Below are positions 34,294 through 45,925 of a stretch of 51,264 bases of DNA, piece by piece. A program made the position numbers and the translations under genes. Under the pieces are notes generated by a model. The model worked only from the letters and a program-made list of their open reading frames with translations. It was not told where the DNA came from and ran no database searches. Source of the DNA: Cylindrobasidium torrendii FP15055 ss-10. Its lineage: Eukaryota > Basidiomycota > Agaricomycetes > Agaricales > Physalacriaceae. The first letter of the stretch is position 1, and each line of letters opens with the position of its first letter. The stretch lies in NCBI GenBank assembly GCA_000934385.1, contig KN880603.1, forward strand, positions 1-51,264. The letters are read 5' to 3'.

Positions 34294-35343
34294 CTATGCA
34301 ATCTCGGGCTGAATCATAGGACGAGCCGACTTCACTTCTGGCATCCATTCTTCTGGGAAATCGTGAAGCGTTGCGCGGTGCTGGAGTCGTCCGCGAATGT
34401 GCTCTCCGCGACGAGCTTTGCGAGCCTTGGCAAATATGTGTCGCAAGTCAACGGGGATGTTGTCAAGTTTGTCCGTACCAGGCTCCTACAGCAGTTCAGT
34501 TTTTAAAGCACCAGAATGAAAGTATTTTACGCACATTTGCCTTTTCGACAAGTTTGTCCAAAATCTTGCTCGCCCAATGATAGTTCTCCTCCCCGGTTGC
34601 ATAGTCTTCACATGCGATTTTGATGTACCCGTTCTTCCACTGGTCCATTGCGCAGGCGCCACCATCGTTGTGAGGTCGAGGAGACCACCGTGGACCAGCT
34701 AGAAGTTTGATGCGATGTCTGGCAGAGTCATCCTTGAGAGGAAGGTCGTCCACAGAGCAGGTCACTACACGCTTGAGGGACGTTGGGTGGTCTTCGCTAT
34801 ACCGGACAGACCGTATGACAACTGGGGTGTCCTTTGTCGGAGGAACGAACTCTTGGCGATAGGCTGTTGGTCTGTGAGGACACGGTATGTATGATGAGAG
34901 GGCTGCAGGGACGGACCAGTGAGTTTGGGGATTTCGTGCTCGATAATTCGGAAATAATGGAGGGCGTCTCGTTCCGCCTGGATTAACATATGACCGGGAG
35001 TGGTTGTATCGTCGTCCTCGAAACTTTCTGGCACGAAGCCGTCTATGTCCTCGCCGAGCTCATTGTCCGATGCATCCCATAACTCGATGCCCGATTCTTG
35101 GTTCCACTTGACGTCAATCTTTTCACTTTCGCTCATGCGCTTGTCAATGCGCTGCTGCTCCGTGTCTTCCAGGATGCTTGGACGCCGTGGAAGCCCGCCC
35201 CCATTCGCAGCAGCGCGCAATGCAGCATTGAGCTCAGCTTTGGCTGCGCTTTTGTCGTTACGAGCCCGAGCAACAGGCGTAGTCGAGTATACGCGACAAA
35301 ACGCGTTTGACGCGCGCAGGGAACGAAGAGCGAGCGCAGCCAT
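34294..35343 (-). CDS. RSM24: Mitochondrial small-subunit ribosomal protein mS35 (Rsm24-like)
   Basis: This is a protein of the mitochondrial ribosome small subunit. It begins MAALALRSLRASNAFCRVYST, a typical Arg/Ser/Ala-rich presequence. The mature part has an acidic linker and then, after an intron, YRQEFVPPTKDTPVVIRSVRY, which carries the family signature, followed by HPTSLKRVVTCSV and HRIKLLAGPRW. A second intron near 34490-34540 leads to the C terminus PEEWMPEVKSARP, where yeast and human homologues also end. The gene is divergent from CZIB, with about 106 bp between their start codons, so they probably share a promoter. Confidence 0.87.
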
Positions 35344-35449
35344 GGCACTCTTCCGTGCAGAAATGACTTTTGTGGGAGGAAGACGGAACGGAGGGAGATG
35401 ACAAACAGCTGTAAATAGCTAGTGCATCTCAGTTGCTGCCATCATCACA
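35344..35449. promoter_or_regulatory. Compact bidirectional promoter, mS35 and CZIB
   Basis: Only 106 bp separate the two start codons on opposite strands. Both genes are housekeeping. No TATA box is visible. Confidence 0.4.
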
Positions 35450-36221
35450 ATGGTCGTGAGTTCGATCGCCTGGGATCTCCGCCCTCGACTTGACGGCGGC
35501 CATAGGTCCTTCAACTTTGGATCAAGGCTGAGCTTGAGAATGTCACGGATCTCCAACCTGCGACCGACGACTTTGAGTATTTCTTCAAGGTTATACACGA
35601 TGCTTTTTTCATTTTGAGGCGCGTGTTGACCTGCGTGTAGGTCAAATGCACGAGCTGCAATGAGGTCCACCCGAAGCAAGTGTCGGTGAACCGGACTGTA
35701 TGTACTCACCTCTTTCATCATTCTATGCGCAAACGTCTTATAGGAAGAATACGAGCTTGCAAGTGGAAAAGCCAAAGCCAACTTTGTCTGGCGCTGTGGA
35801 ATGTGTAAGTCCACTAGCGTTTGTCTCACTTCTCCGTTCACACTCCCCCAGGCAAACGGGAGCATTCTGCCAGCTTCAACCCAGCTGAGAAAATCACGCC
35901 CTATAACGCGGAGAACGCACAGTTTGGACCCCTTCTGAAGATTGAATGCCGTGGCCTCGAGTTCATTGATTTCGACCCAAGTGTCAGTCTTGAAAAATTT
36001 CTCATAATTCAAGACGTTCATCTCGTTTTTAGGGCATTTGGAAGGTCACTGGAGTTGGGAAGGGCACAAAGTTTAACGAAGTTGACTTGAACGAAGGAGA
36101 ATGGACCGATTACGACGAAAAGGTATGTGAAATTGGGACCAATTCCGTTAATATTAATGCTCCTTAGGCTGCTTTGCCTGTCGGGGTCTCTGAGGTTGAG
36201 AGCAAGTGGACTAGGGCATAA
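35450..36221 (+). CDS. CZIB/UPF0587 (DUF866) CXXC zinc-binding protein
   Basis: This is a small conserved eukaryotic protein that binds zinc through two CxxC pairs. The first coding exon contains only ATG GTC, then a 50-nt intron. The next exons give VLQLWIKAELENVTDLQP, VKCTSCNEVHPK (first CxxC), EEYELASGKAKANFVWRC and CGMCKREHS (second CxxC), ITPYNAENA, LLKIECRGLEFIDFDP and GTKFNEVDLNEGEW. It ends KWTRA. All five introns are short with GT-AG ends. The length of about 165 residues matches the family. The molecular function is still poorly known. The minus-strand open frame of 200 codons over the same place is an artefact. Confidence 0.9.
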
Positions 36222-36583
36222 ATAAGTGAAGAATTTATGCCGTGGCGTAGTAGTCGTGCAACTGCAATAGTATCGCATGTTTAGCTCTGCATAGACGATT
36301 CCTAATGTATCTGGATGAAATACCTATATCGAATCTTCAACAATTCGCCATACACTTTGAAAGTGAGCCCCACCTGGCGGGATCAAACACGCGATCAGCT
36401 CAGAGCCTCGCTTTCGGACTTTCACTTCCACCCACGACAAATCCAAGTGGGAAGGCCAGCCAGTCTGCGCGCAGCTGCCATCGTCGCCAGACCCGACATT
36501 CCATCTGCCTGCATCTCCGCAGCCATCACCGGTGTTTCGCATATCGCAGCGTTGCCATCGACAGCCGTCTTTAACGTGTCCCG
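36222..36583. other. Intergenic region
   Basis: 3' flank of CZIB and promoter of the ankyrin/DIL gene. Nothing else recognised. Confidence 0.5.
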
Positions 36584-39500
36584 ATGGCGTCGACGTCGAC
36601 CGAGCCCAAGCCCCGCGACGAGCCCGACCTACACCCGTTGTATCCGTCGGCGGCATACATAGCATTGCTCCTCTCGTCACACACAGGCCTCACAGATGAG
36701 CAGAAGACGAAATTGGTCGGACACTGTCTAACGCGTTCTTGCGCATTCGCGGAGATCTCGGTGCTACAGTATCTGCTGACCGATGGCTCAGCGCAACAGC
36801 TGGTCGACCTCAAGACGCGTGACGAAGATGGCCAGGGACTCGTCTCCCTCACTATACATGGCTTCGGCGCCGATTCGGATAGAGACATTGAGCGAGAGGA
36901 GTGCGTGCGCTTCCTGGTAGCCCAGGGAGCAGATCTCGGGGCAGATATCTGTGAGTGATGCCAATGCTCGGGGGTGCAGGCGCACTGATCATCGGTCAGA
37001 CGGATGGACACCATTGCACCATGCCGTACTGCAGTCTCCGCCGACGCTCGTCTCGTTTCTTATGACCCATGGATGTTCTCCGTTCGCCAAGACGGATCGT
37101 GGCTTGACTCCATTGGATATCATCACAGCACACACTCTCATGCCTGGTCGCGATGATGTAGCCACACTTCTTGAGGAGGCCATGCGCGGCGAGGGCTGGA
37201 CAGGCGGTCGCATGGAAGAGCAACGTCGGATACTCGAGGACCGCGTCAAGCGCAACCTCAGACAACAGGGTGTACAGGACGATGTTGGCAAGTTGCTTGG
37301 TATTCATCCAAAATGGTGGGGACCTGAACCAGTCGACCTCGCGTGGGATTCGGATACCGACGACGACGAGGATGAGGCCGATGACAAGATTTATGTGCGT
37401 CCTAGTGAGCCTTCCCCGACGTGTACTCACCTCATTTGCAGACCCCACTGCCGGATTACTCTTCTATGCTCGTGTTTTCGCCGGGGTCACTCCCTCAAAT
37501 TCTGGACTCTCTAATTACCAATTTCCAACCCACCCTGCGCGACGCGACTCCTGCCAACACCCTATACATGCTCGCGCGATTTGCTTGCCTAACATGTGAC
37601 CACAACTGGCTGGAGGATTTGATTATTGGTGCAACTGATGTTATCGAGGACACCTTTTTTGTGCGTCCGTCGCCACTTGAATATCAAACTCTTACCCTTT
37701 CCAGAGGCATGCTGAGGATATCACCTGCCTTGCATTTTGGCTTTACAACACGACGCTTTGGCTTCACTTCATGCAATGCGACAAATCTCTCAATGAGGCT
37801 TGTGAACTTCTTGGCTCCTTCGAAGTAATAGAAGAAGTCATCAACTCATGCTTTGGTGCGCTCTTCTCCTGTTAATTGCTGAGAAGCTCTGAAGCCGGCA
37901 TTCAGTATTCGTCATCCGGTTCGCCGAGCGGAGGGTAGACCAGCTGCTTGACCCCGCCGTTCTTGATGCTGGAGCAGACTCTGTTGAATTCGAGTCTGAG
38001 AAATGGTCTATTTTGCGACCGTTCACAAAGAACAGAAGATCAAACCCAGTTCGCCTCCCTCCATCATCACCACCCAGCCCAATGCCGAACCGACCCGTGT
38101 CGCCGCCGGGCTCGGTGTCGCCATCCTCATCCAAAGCATTTTCCTCGTTGAGGAACTCTGTCGCACGCGGTCGTGCTGGTTCTGCTCCACATACACCTTT
38201 GCAGTCAATGTTTCCCGATTCTCCTCCACCGCCCGGGCCGGACGACGTTGTTGCTTTCCTCACGGCGCTGCATACTTTCCTCACTTTCTCGGATATCAAT
38301 CCTGCGCTTATTGCGCAACTGTGGTCGCAAGTGCTCTATTGGACAGCATGTAGGTCGAATGGCACACTTCTGGGCAGAGCTAACCTTCTACGTAGGTGAA
38401 ATGTTCAACCGCATCTTGACGCGCAAGAAATACCTTTGTCGGTCGCGTGCTGTCCAGATAGCAACAAACCTTGGGTTCATCGAGGAATGGGCAGCAAATA
38501 TGTCACTTCCGCGCGGTGTACAGTCACACTTCGCTCCTGTCAAAGAGTTGCTACTCTGGCTTCAAAGTCTATCGTCTATCACACAATTCGACAGACTTGT
38601 GGAAACCGTGCAAGCGATGAAGACTTTGAATCCGTTGCAGGTGCGCTAGTTCGTACTTGCTTGTCATCGCATATGGCTCAACCTGCCATTTAGATGCGCC
38701 GTGCTGTTCGTGACTACAAGTACGAGGTCAACGAGGGCCGAATGACGGAGGAATGCATCCAATACTTGACCCAGCTCCAGAAAGACTGGGAACGGCATCG
38801 TGTTAAACTTGGAGTTGAGGCTTTGCGGCGAGAGGTTCGTCGACTCAACTGCATGCTCGCAACTCTGTCTGACGCTTCTCGGTAGATGGGTGAGCGCGAT
38901 CGCGACCGCGATGACAGTGGGGCATCCTCTTCAGTCAACGGGTCGTTCGACCAAAGTGCAGACTCTTCCGCGGAATCGATCAACGACTTTACCTCCATTA
39001 TCGAGGGCCAGCAGAATATCGACCTGCTCTTCGACATAGAAGACACAAAGTTCACGCATTGGGAGCCTATTAAGCCGCCTCAGGTTCTTGGGGAGCTACT
39101 AGACTCGCGGCATATGCTGCCTCTCCTGTTGCCGTCCGACCCTCGACTGCTTGCTGCTGTTCCTGCGCGGCTGGACTACCTCGACGAAAACCCAAGGCGG
39201 CGGCCAGCGCCGAGTCCGTTGATGACGCCCGACTCGAGGAGCGAAAGCTTCAGTGTGTCGAGTTCGCGGGCCAGTGTCGTGAGCAGCGGCACCGGCACGA
39301 TCAGTGGGAAGATGCCCTGGCGGCTGAAGCACCGGAAAGTGAGGGAAATCGGCGCCGGGACATTGAAGTGGGTGGACGGTGTGAGAAGTGCATCGAGATG
39401 GGGTCGGCCTGTGGCGGATGATGAATACCCGAGCGAGGATGAGGACGCGGGGAAGCTGAAGGTTGATACGGTAAGTACGCCGTTGACGCGGAGGCCGTCT

Positions 39501-39701
39501 CAGGCGCGGAAGGGGAGAGTGAGCCATGGAGGTGGAGACGACACTACGCCCATAGAAGAGGTCGCACCAAGAGCGATCTTTGAAGAGGAGCAATCGACGG
39601 CGGCGAGTACGCATAGCACAGAGGGACCAGATGCATTAGAGGCCAAGGCTGTGGTGATTCAGAAGGAAGAGAAGGAACATAGTAGTCAGGATGGATCATA
39701 G
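36584..39701 (+). CDS. Ankyrin-repeat and dilute (DIL) domain protein
   Basis: The start MASTSTEPKPRDEPDLHPLY leads to an ankyrin region: GLVSLTIHGFG, FLVAQGADLGADI, DGWTPLHHAVLQ and TPLDIITAHTL. An acidic linker follows and then a DIL domain as found at the cargo-binding end of class V myosins: LPDYSSMLVFSPG, CLAFWLYNTTLWLHFM, WSILRPF, LTALHTFLTFSD, LWSQVLYWTA, CEMFNRIL and GFIEEWAA. The final exon (38886-39701) gives an acidic, Ser-rich tail. The last intron, 38835-38885, is 51 nt, so a multiple of three, and its last codon is TAG in the same frame. Retaining this intron would remove 271 residues. Likely role: cargo adaptor or actin/vesicle factor. Several introns; exon borders near 37660 and 37860 are tentative. 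Confidence 0.85.
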
Positions 39702-40130
39702 GAACTGAAGGATACTTACGACACAGTATTTCGACATGTTTTGCTTTCATGGAACAAACATTAACTATACCACCAGCATCGTTTAATGGATACTCGCTCG
39801 GTCGGGCAAGCTTTGTACTTTGTATTTCGCCGTTCGCCTCCGCGAATTTGCAGTCAAAGGCCTGTTGGTGTTGAAGCTGAGGCGCTGAAAAACGGCAAGC
39901 AGTTCGAACGAAGCATTAAGCTCATTGAGTGTAAGTACTTGAAGCAATACCATTGCAAATTGAGTTTAAACAATAGCAGGAGGCCCTAAAAGAAGAGAAA
40001 ATAAGGAGCAATGGTACTCGATGTAAGATGAAGACACTATTACAAGGTATGATATACTACACGTACAAAATCGTGAAAGAAGTCGTAGGAGGGCATGTAA
40101 AGAGGCATCTTAAAAGGTAATATCGTTTTC
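39702..40130. other. Convergent intergenic region
   Basis: 3' flanks of the DIL gene (plus) and the second MARVEL-like gene (minus). A plus-strand frame of 67 codons at 39786 lacks conserved features. Confidence 0.5.
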
Positions 40131-40877
40131 TTATGCTGCAGAGGCGGAGACGTCAGCGGGAGCACCAACGGGGGCTGCACGCTTCTCCGAAGTGTAAGTA
40201 CCAGCAGCAGGAGCGCCGCGCAGCTTGGCCCACTGCATGAGGGCAAGGACGCCGACAATGGTCAGAAGCGACCACGACATCCATGAGAAAGCCAAAAGTG
40301 TGGTGACAATGTCGCATTCGTTTTCACCTCCAATGTGCTTGTAGTCGCAGTAACGGTCGCCCGGGAGAATGTCGTTCTGTGGTAAGGTTAGTTGGCGCGC
40401 CGGAGAGTTGGAATGATGGTATCGCGTACGGTGACATCGACGGATCCTACCAAGAAGAACACCCAGAGGATGAAGACGCTGACGAGTTCGACAACCAAGT
40501 GGCCTTTCGCAACCAAGAAGAACCTTGGGATCATGCGTGAGCCTCGAATTCGGGGCATAGACATCGCAATGGCTTACAGGATGGGGATTCCGACGATGGC
40601 GAGAATTGCGGAACATATGAGCTCGACAATGATGGGTTCTATGCCAGGTATGATGAGGGGCGACATCGAAGGGATGCAGCCTGGGGCGTACCATAAGAGT
40701 GAGTAAGGTCGGTCGTGTAGTGGACGCGATAGGACGCCAAACCCAAAACAATCACGGTGAACGCCCACTAGTGCAGAGATTGAGCCCTCCGATGCGCGCA
40801 TAGCAGTCTATAGGACATACCAAGAGACCATAGGTCGCCGTGCGAAGGACGTTGTACCAACCAGCGAGAGCAGCCAT
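40131..40877 (-). CDS. Four-helix (MARVEL-like) membrane protein, copy 2
   Basis: Paralogue of the gene at 32497-33246. It starts MAALAGWYNVLRTATYGLL, then an intron, then WAFTVIVLGLASYRVHYT, a middle helix, FFLVAKGHLVVELVSVFILW and the last helix FSWMSWSLLTIVGVLALMQWA. The strongest shared motif with copy 1 is W-x-x-WSLLTIxGxxxLM. Exon layout is also alike. Two Cys pairs in the loop before the last helix (YCDYKHIGGENECD) could form disulphides. The tail is rich in Ala/Pro. A TATAAAAG box lies 104-111 bases upstream of the ATG. The function is unknown. Confidence 0.78.
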
Positions 40878-41939
40878 TGATCTTGAGGATGCTTGCGAGA
40901 AAGGTAGCGGTGATGAGTTATGGGCAAGGGGGCACGCTTTCCAATGGAGGAGCACACTTCATCCCAGCTCCCTGTTATGTCTTTTATACCTCACAACCCA
41001 TCCACGCCGCGGTATGGGCCAGAGTCAGCTGGAAATACCGAGCTCCAGACACCCCGTAAAACGAAGCAGAGAGTGAGAACTTCTTGTGGCAGCTCCGCTA
41101 GAGTTTAGAATTACCATGACTGTGGCTATACGCAGAGAAGCGCTGAGTGTCAGCCGGCCTTGCATTCATCGACGGTCACTCGACACTTAGGCTGCAGCGG
41201 TAGGCCGAGCAGCCGCACGGTTGCCTCGCTGGAGTATGGCCAGAACACGTCGCGATCGTCTTCGTCACGACGAGATGACTCGCCTAACGCTTGAGCTTTC
41301 TTGCTCACGAGCCCAGGGTGCAAAGACAAGTGCGTATGTCAGCGGTCGCTACTGGCTTGTATAGAAATGCAAAGAACTTTTTCCGTACACACTTCCTGAT
41401 AAAATTCGAGAGCCATCTTGCAAAATATCAAGGCTGCCCATCTCAGGCCATCTGGGGCTCATCGCCGGGTGCTGATCATCTGCATGACAAATGGCAAACA
41501 ATGGACAAAGCTGATGCCCATCACCCGACACTTCGATCAATCCGAAAGTCGGCTGAGTGAATTCTGCCGGAATTCTGACAACACTATAGCTTCAGCAACG
41601 GCCGCGACTCTGCCTGATTGTGCGCATTCCTGTCGCTTGGCCGATGCTAAGTTTGTTTAAACTTGTATGGATACCCGACGCAAGCGAGAACCACCAATTG
41701 CCGCACATGAAGCTATTTCGCAACTGACGACTAGTCGGACGTTCGTCAATGACCTACGCGCACTGAGGGTAGAAGACTGAAGAGTGAGAAAGCCCGCGGA
41801 CAGAGGGGAATGCCATGTATAGTCTTGTAGAATGAGCCACAATGTAAAACTAAGTGCTGTTCGAGCCTCACAACATGATGTCTAAGTGCAACAGAGGAGT
41901 CACCGGGTAGCACTACTCCGATTCGTTCTTCGTTCTTCA
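40878..41939. other. Gene-poor kilobase
   Basis: Contains the TATA promoter of the second MARVEL-like gene at its left end. Otherwise there are only short unconserved frames up to the 3' end of the P450 gene. Confidence 0.5.
40981..40988 (-). promoter_or_regulatory. TATA box of the second MARVEL-like gene
   Basis: TATAAAAG on the minus strand, 104-111 bases upstream of the ATG at 40877. Confidence 0.55.
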
Positions 41940-43410
41940 CTATTTCTTATCAGCACATTCCTGGAGAAGTTGGATCCCGAGGGCCGATGCTGCTGGTCGC
42001 AGCTCGAATTTGCAGGGGAATGGGGCAGGTGTCCTGAGATCAACGAGTTGAGTGAACCATCAGGTCTCTTGTGTGTGGAAGACACTCACACTACAAGACC
42101 ATTATCCACGCATTTGCTCTTCGATGGTGGTTCCCCTATGGGTCGGATAGACAGTGTCCACAAAAGGGTGACAATGTCTACAAACAGAGTCTGGAAAGCA
42201 ACATGCTGTCCAGGGCACATCCTATACGATGTCAGCACGCTTTACGGACATCAAGACAGTAAGCGACCTTCGTCCAAACCCAAATCTTAAGATGTGTCAG
42301 CGAGGTCGTGGCAGTGCGATTTACGGGTGGGCGTACGTGAAGTGATCCCTTCCTGTTGCACTCGTATCGGAGTCGCCTCCTGGCACGGTGTGGGCCGCGC
42401 CGCCTTCCGTAAACCGCTCTGGCCTGAACTCGTCGTAGTCGGGATATATTTCAGGATCCCTGTTCATCGCCCTATCCAGCCTCACAGTAAGAGGAGGTTC
42501 AATCGATGACCGTAGTACGAAGACGCCTACCATAGATTGGCCACGACAATGGTATCTTGGGTACAATTAGCACAGTTGTCATCGTAGTACACATGGATTG
42601 CACACCTCTTGGAATGAGATACCCGTTATACCAATTGTCCTGCGAAACATGAGCGTTGAAAATAGGGTGGCTCGAGGTGCGTACTTCAGCAGCACGACGA
42701 GGGATGCCTGTAACTTCGTCAGCACAGACAGAAGAAGAGCGGCAACGCAATAAACACACCCAGAGGCGCAATCTAGAAAATGTAATGAGGACAACCTCCA
42801 GTCAAAAGGAAAGTATACTCACCGGACGCCATCGCAATGTCTCTTTGACGATAGCAGATACGTACGGTAGTGTAGCTGCGTCACTGGCATTGGGAAGGCG
42901 GTCGCGACCCACAACAGCGTCAATTTCTTCTTGTGCGCGCACCTGTACTTCGGGGTAGAGAGACATGGCCAGAATGAAGACAGTGAGCGTTCCTGCAGTC
43001 TGCAGAAGGATTAGGAAATGAACAAAACGTGAAAGGAGGCTTATACTGTATCTGATCCTGTGCTGCTTTGGGGATATCAGAGCGCGGTCGCCGAACAAGG
43101 AAGACAACTCACAAGAGAATGGCCGCCAACCAGTCCATCGTTTTGTGCGACATACCATGTTTCTTCTGATTATTGATTAAATTCAGCGCAATGCTTGGCT
43201 GCTCAGAGCCCTATCAAAAATATACATGAGCTCTATGGAAGTACAAGACATAGTGGGAAACATGCATCTGAATCTATCCAACTCACAGGTGTAGTTGCAC
43301 TAAGTCGAGCCCCATAATCCTCTTGGAAGCCACTAAACGCGGACATTGCCCGCTCTGAAATTGCGATGTGTCGGTAGAAGGCCAGCTCCCTGGACTTTGA
43401 GCAAGGCCCA
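41940..43410 (-). pseudogene. Cytochrome P450, 5'-truncated
   Basis: This is a haem-thiolate monooxygenase lacking roughly its N-terminal 200 residues. Exons run from about helix G/H (FYRHIAISERAMSAF) through GSEQPSIALNL, GSDTTAGTLTVFILA (I-helix), KETLRWRPV (ExxR), EFRPERF and the haem loop FGFGRRMCPG, to an end APFPCKFELRPAAS and stop at 41940. Apparent stops in the middle disappear when short introns are spliced, for example after HFT near 42345. Upstream of about 43410 no coding match is visible, and the GID8 gene ends at 43495, so no room is left for the membrane anchor and first helices. It is probably a gene remnant, though it may be transcribed. Confidence 0.78.
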
Positions 43411-43494
43411 GTCCTCGAACGTGTTTAGATCATCAATCAATTGTATTCCGCTAACTAACTATGTTACAACAAATCCATGTTCTAGCTACCTAAA

Positions 43495-44548
43495 TCATAT
43501 CGTAGTACTGCCAAGCTTTGGGAAGTCGGCATGCTGCTCGAGCATTGCTTCGCCCCAGCCCATAAGCTTGAGCAACCCGACGAGCTTCACTTCCTTCCCC
43601 TGACTGGAGCTCTCGAGGATTGCAGAGTTCACCTCGCCTGCGGTTTTGAGCCTCTGCGCAGGTGATAGAAGGTCAGAAATGGCGGTCGGCGTAGAGGGCC
43701 CCAGGTTGCCGAATGCGAGAAGGGTCATCGTACGCTCAAGCTCAGCCAAGAATTCGTTGCTCTTCTGGCCCCGCTCAGCAAGTTCGCTCTGAGCGAACGT
43801 GATCGCATCGACAATTCGGCCTTGTCGGATCAGCTCAATCAACTTCTGTTGCTGGAGGTGGAAAGAGAGAGCATCATTGGTGTCGAGGAGCTGCAGGACG
43901 AGTTAGTCCACTGTACCCAACGAAGGGATGGAGGGATCATATTGAAGACTGAAGTTTTGGTAATTTGTCTCATCACCGACTGCAAGCAGTCTGAGAGTGG
44001 TGCATAGATTGTTGAATCATATAAAGGGGGAGATGTTGAACACGACACTCACATCAGGATTGAGTTCGTTTATACGAGTAACTGCATCCTCAACGTCACC
44101 CCGCTGCAGTGCCTCGCGGATGGTCATTCGGCTCTCGATGTTCTCAAAGTCCACAGGCGGCGCGATGTCGGCTTCCTGGCTGAATTCTTCTGCTGCAGAT
44201 TTGTAGCCCTCGATGACCAGGTAGTCCATCACAAGGCGATTCAGGTCACTGGAAGGCGCGGTTAGTGACAACGAAACAAACACAAGTGGGACTGTGGATG
44301 AGGTTCAGGTCGTTTATACATTAATTACTATCTCCATTGTGGTGTCAGAGAGATTCCCAATGATTAGATCATCATGGACAAGGGCAAGGGTGAGAGAGAA
44401 TGGAATACAAGACGCACGCTTTGGAAACATCGACCTCGTGCAATCGCTTCTCCCACTCATTGGGGTGTATTATGGTTTTTGAAGAGGATGGCTGTTAAAG
44501 AATCATAAGCAGGCCGCATTACGCGTGTCAAAGGGCTGGGCAGACCAT
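43495..44548 (-). CDS. GID8: GID8/TWA1, subunit of the GID/CTLH ubiquitin ligase
   Basis: This is the scaffold subunit of the GID/CTLH E3 complex that degrades gluconeogenic enzymes. The order is LisH (DLNRLVMDYLVIEGYKSAAEE), CTLH (DFENIESRMTIREALQRGDVED, then DAVTRINELNPD) and CRA (QKLIELIRQGRIVDAITFAQ, ELERTMTLLAFG). A short first part reads PNEWEKRLHEVDVSK. The ATG is not certain. One solution uses the ATG at 44548 directly before an intron that ends TTTAACAG, giving MPSSSK. The gene has several short introns. It is divergent from the nitrilase gene, with about 246 bp between the starts. Confidence 0.88.
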
Positions 44549-44794
44549 TAAGGCAAGTTGAAAGCAAGGCGCATTCCTTATATGCTTGATCAATTTTCAC
44601 TTGAGGGTGAGTTGATAGAACTGATGCGCCGATCGGCACGCTTTGCCGAATGCCGGAGTTTGCCCTGGGAGCACGTGCTATCACGCGACCGTCAGCGCGC
44701 CGCGGCCATGACCGATTCAGACGCCCTGGGGCTTATCTATCTACCTGAGCTGTATTTAATGGCCCTGAAGCTCTACTGAGTCCATCATCTTACC

Positions 44795-45925
44795 ATGGCC
44801 ACCCCTCAGAAACTGAAAGTCTCCGTCGCTCAGACCGCCTGCCAGGCATACGATCTCGAAGCTACGCTTGCCAAGTTAGAAGAGCTCACCCATTTCGCCC
44901 GTTCGCGCGATGGTTCTCAGCTCATAGTCTTCCCAGAGGCGTTGTAGGTTGATTTTTTGTAACTTCCTGTTTACAAGGCGCCGACTCGCTTGCTAGCATT
45001 GGGGGATACCCCAAGCTTGCCACTTTCGGAGCAGTTGTTGGTGAGCGTACACCAGAAGGACGCGATGAATTCCTGCGCTACCACTCCGCAGCCATCGAAG
45101 TATCGGCAACCGCTCCGGCTATTGCTCGTATTGCTGCAATAAGCAAGTCGACAGGTGTCTTCCTTGTTGTCGGAGTGATAGAGCGCGAAGGAGGATCGCT
45201 CTACTGTACGCAGGTCTTCATCGATCCAGAGGTTGGATACATAGCAAAGCACCGAAAGCTGGCTCCCACGGCTTCTGAGAGGCTCATCTGGGGCCAAGGA
45301 GATGGATCTACCCTCCACGTTCTCGAGCAGTCGTTCGGCGACGTCAAGGCGAAGGTGTCTGGCGCGGTATGCTGGTCAGTCCATCGACTACGCGTATATG
45401 GATGCCGCTGACCACACTAGGGAGAACTACATGCCTCTTTGTGAGTTATGAGTAACACTGCGCTCAATCTGCTGACCGAAAACAGTGAGGCACTATTACT
45501 ATTCCAAAGGGACCCAAATCCATTGCGTCTCCACCGTCGATGCTCGTCCTGTATGGCAAAATACAATGATCCACATTGCACTGGAAGGTCGCTGCTTCGT
45601 TTTGTCTGCATGTCAATGGGCCGAAGAAAAAGACTATCCTCAGGACCATGCCGTCCGGGACGCCGCGAATCGCGATCCCGGGAACGTTATGATAGCTGGA
45701 GGCAGTGTTATTGTCGACCCGCTTGGCCAGGTATTGGCCGGACCATTGTTGAAGGGTGAAGGGGTGCTGAGTGCGGAAATCGATTTGAACGAGTGCGTAC
45801 GGGGCAAATTCGACCTCGACGTAGTGGGACACTATGCACGCCCAGATGGTCCAGTGATTTCTCCTTTTTTTGATTCACAACACTCATTGGCCGTTTTAGT
45901 CTTTGGTTTCACTGCAAATGTCTAA
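44795..45925 (+). CDS. Nitrilase/cyanide hydratase-type C-N hydrolase
   Basis: This enzyme hydrolyses nitriles to acids and ammonia. The start MATPQKLKVSVAQTACQAY and the catalytic triad are complete after splicing: Glu in FPEAFIGGYPK, Lys in AKHRKLAPT, and Cys in SGAVCWENYMPL. The run ERLIWGQGDGSTLHV marks the aliphatic nitrilase branch. The C terminus is VVGHYARPDVFGFTANV. The exon encoding WENYMPL is only 20 nt (45421-45440) and is followed by LRHYYYSKGTQIHC. Five introns. Mushrooms often use such enzymes for detoxification of nitriles or cyanide; the substrate cannot be read from the sequence. Confidence 0.88.
45421..45440 (+). other. 20-nt microexon of the nitrilase gene
   Basis: GGAGAACTACATGCCTCTTT lies between CACTAG and GTGAGTT. 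It encodes the strictly conserved ENYMPL directly after the catalytic Cys, so its inclusion is needed for activity. Confidence 0.75.

Noticed and set aside
35419..36021. Open minus-strand frame of 200 codons
   Set aside because: It lies entirely over the CZIB exons and introns, which show strong family motifs on the plus strand. The minus frame has no known domain.
42321..42566. P450 frame ending in a stop before the haem loop, which looked like a nonsense mutation
   Set aside because: A 50-nt intron starting GTACGC after HFT restores the haem loop FGFGRRMCPG. The truncation is at the other end of the gene.
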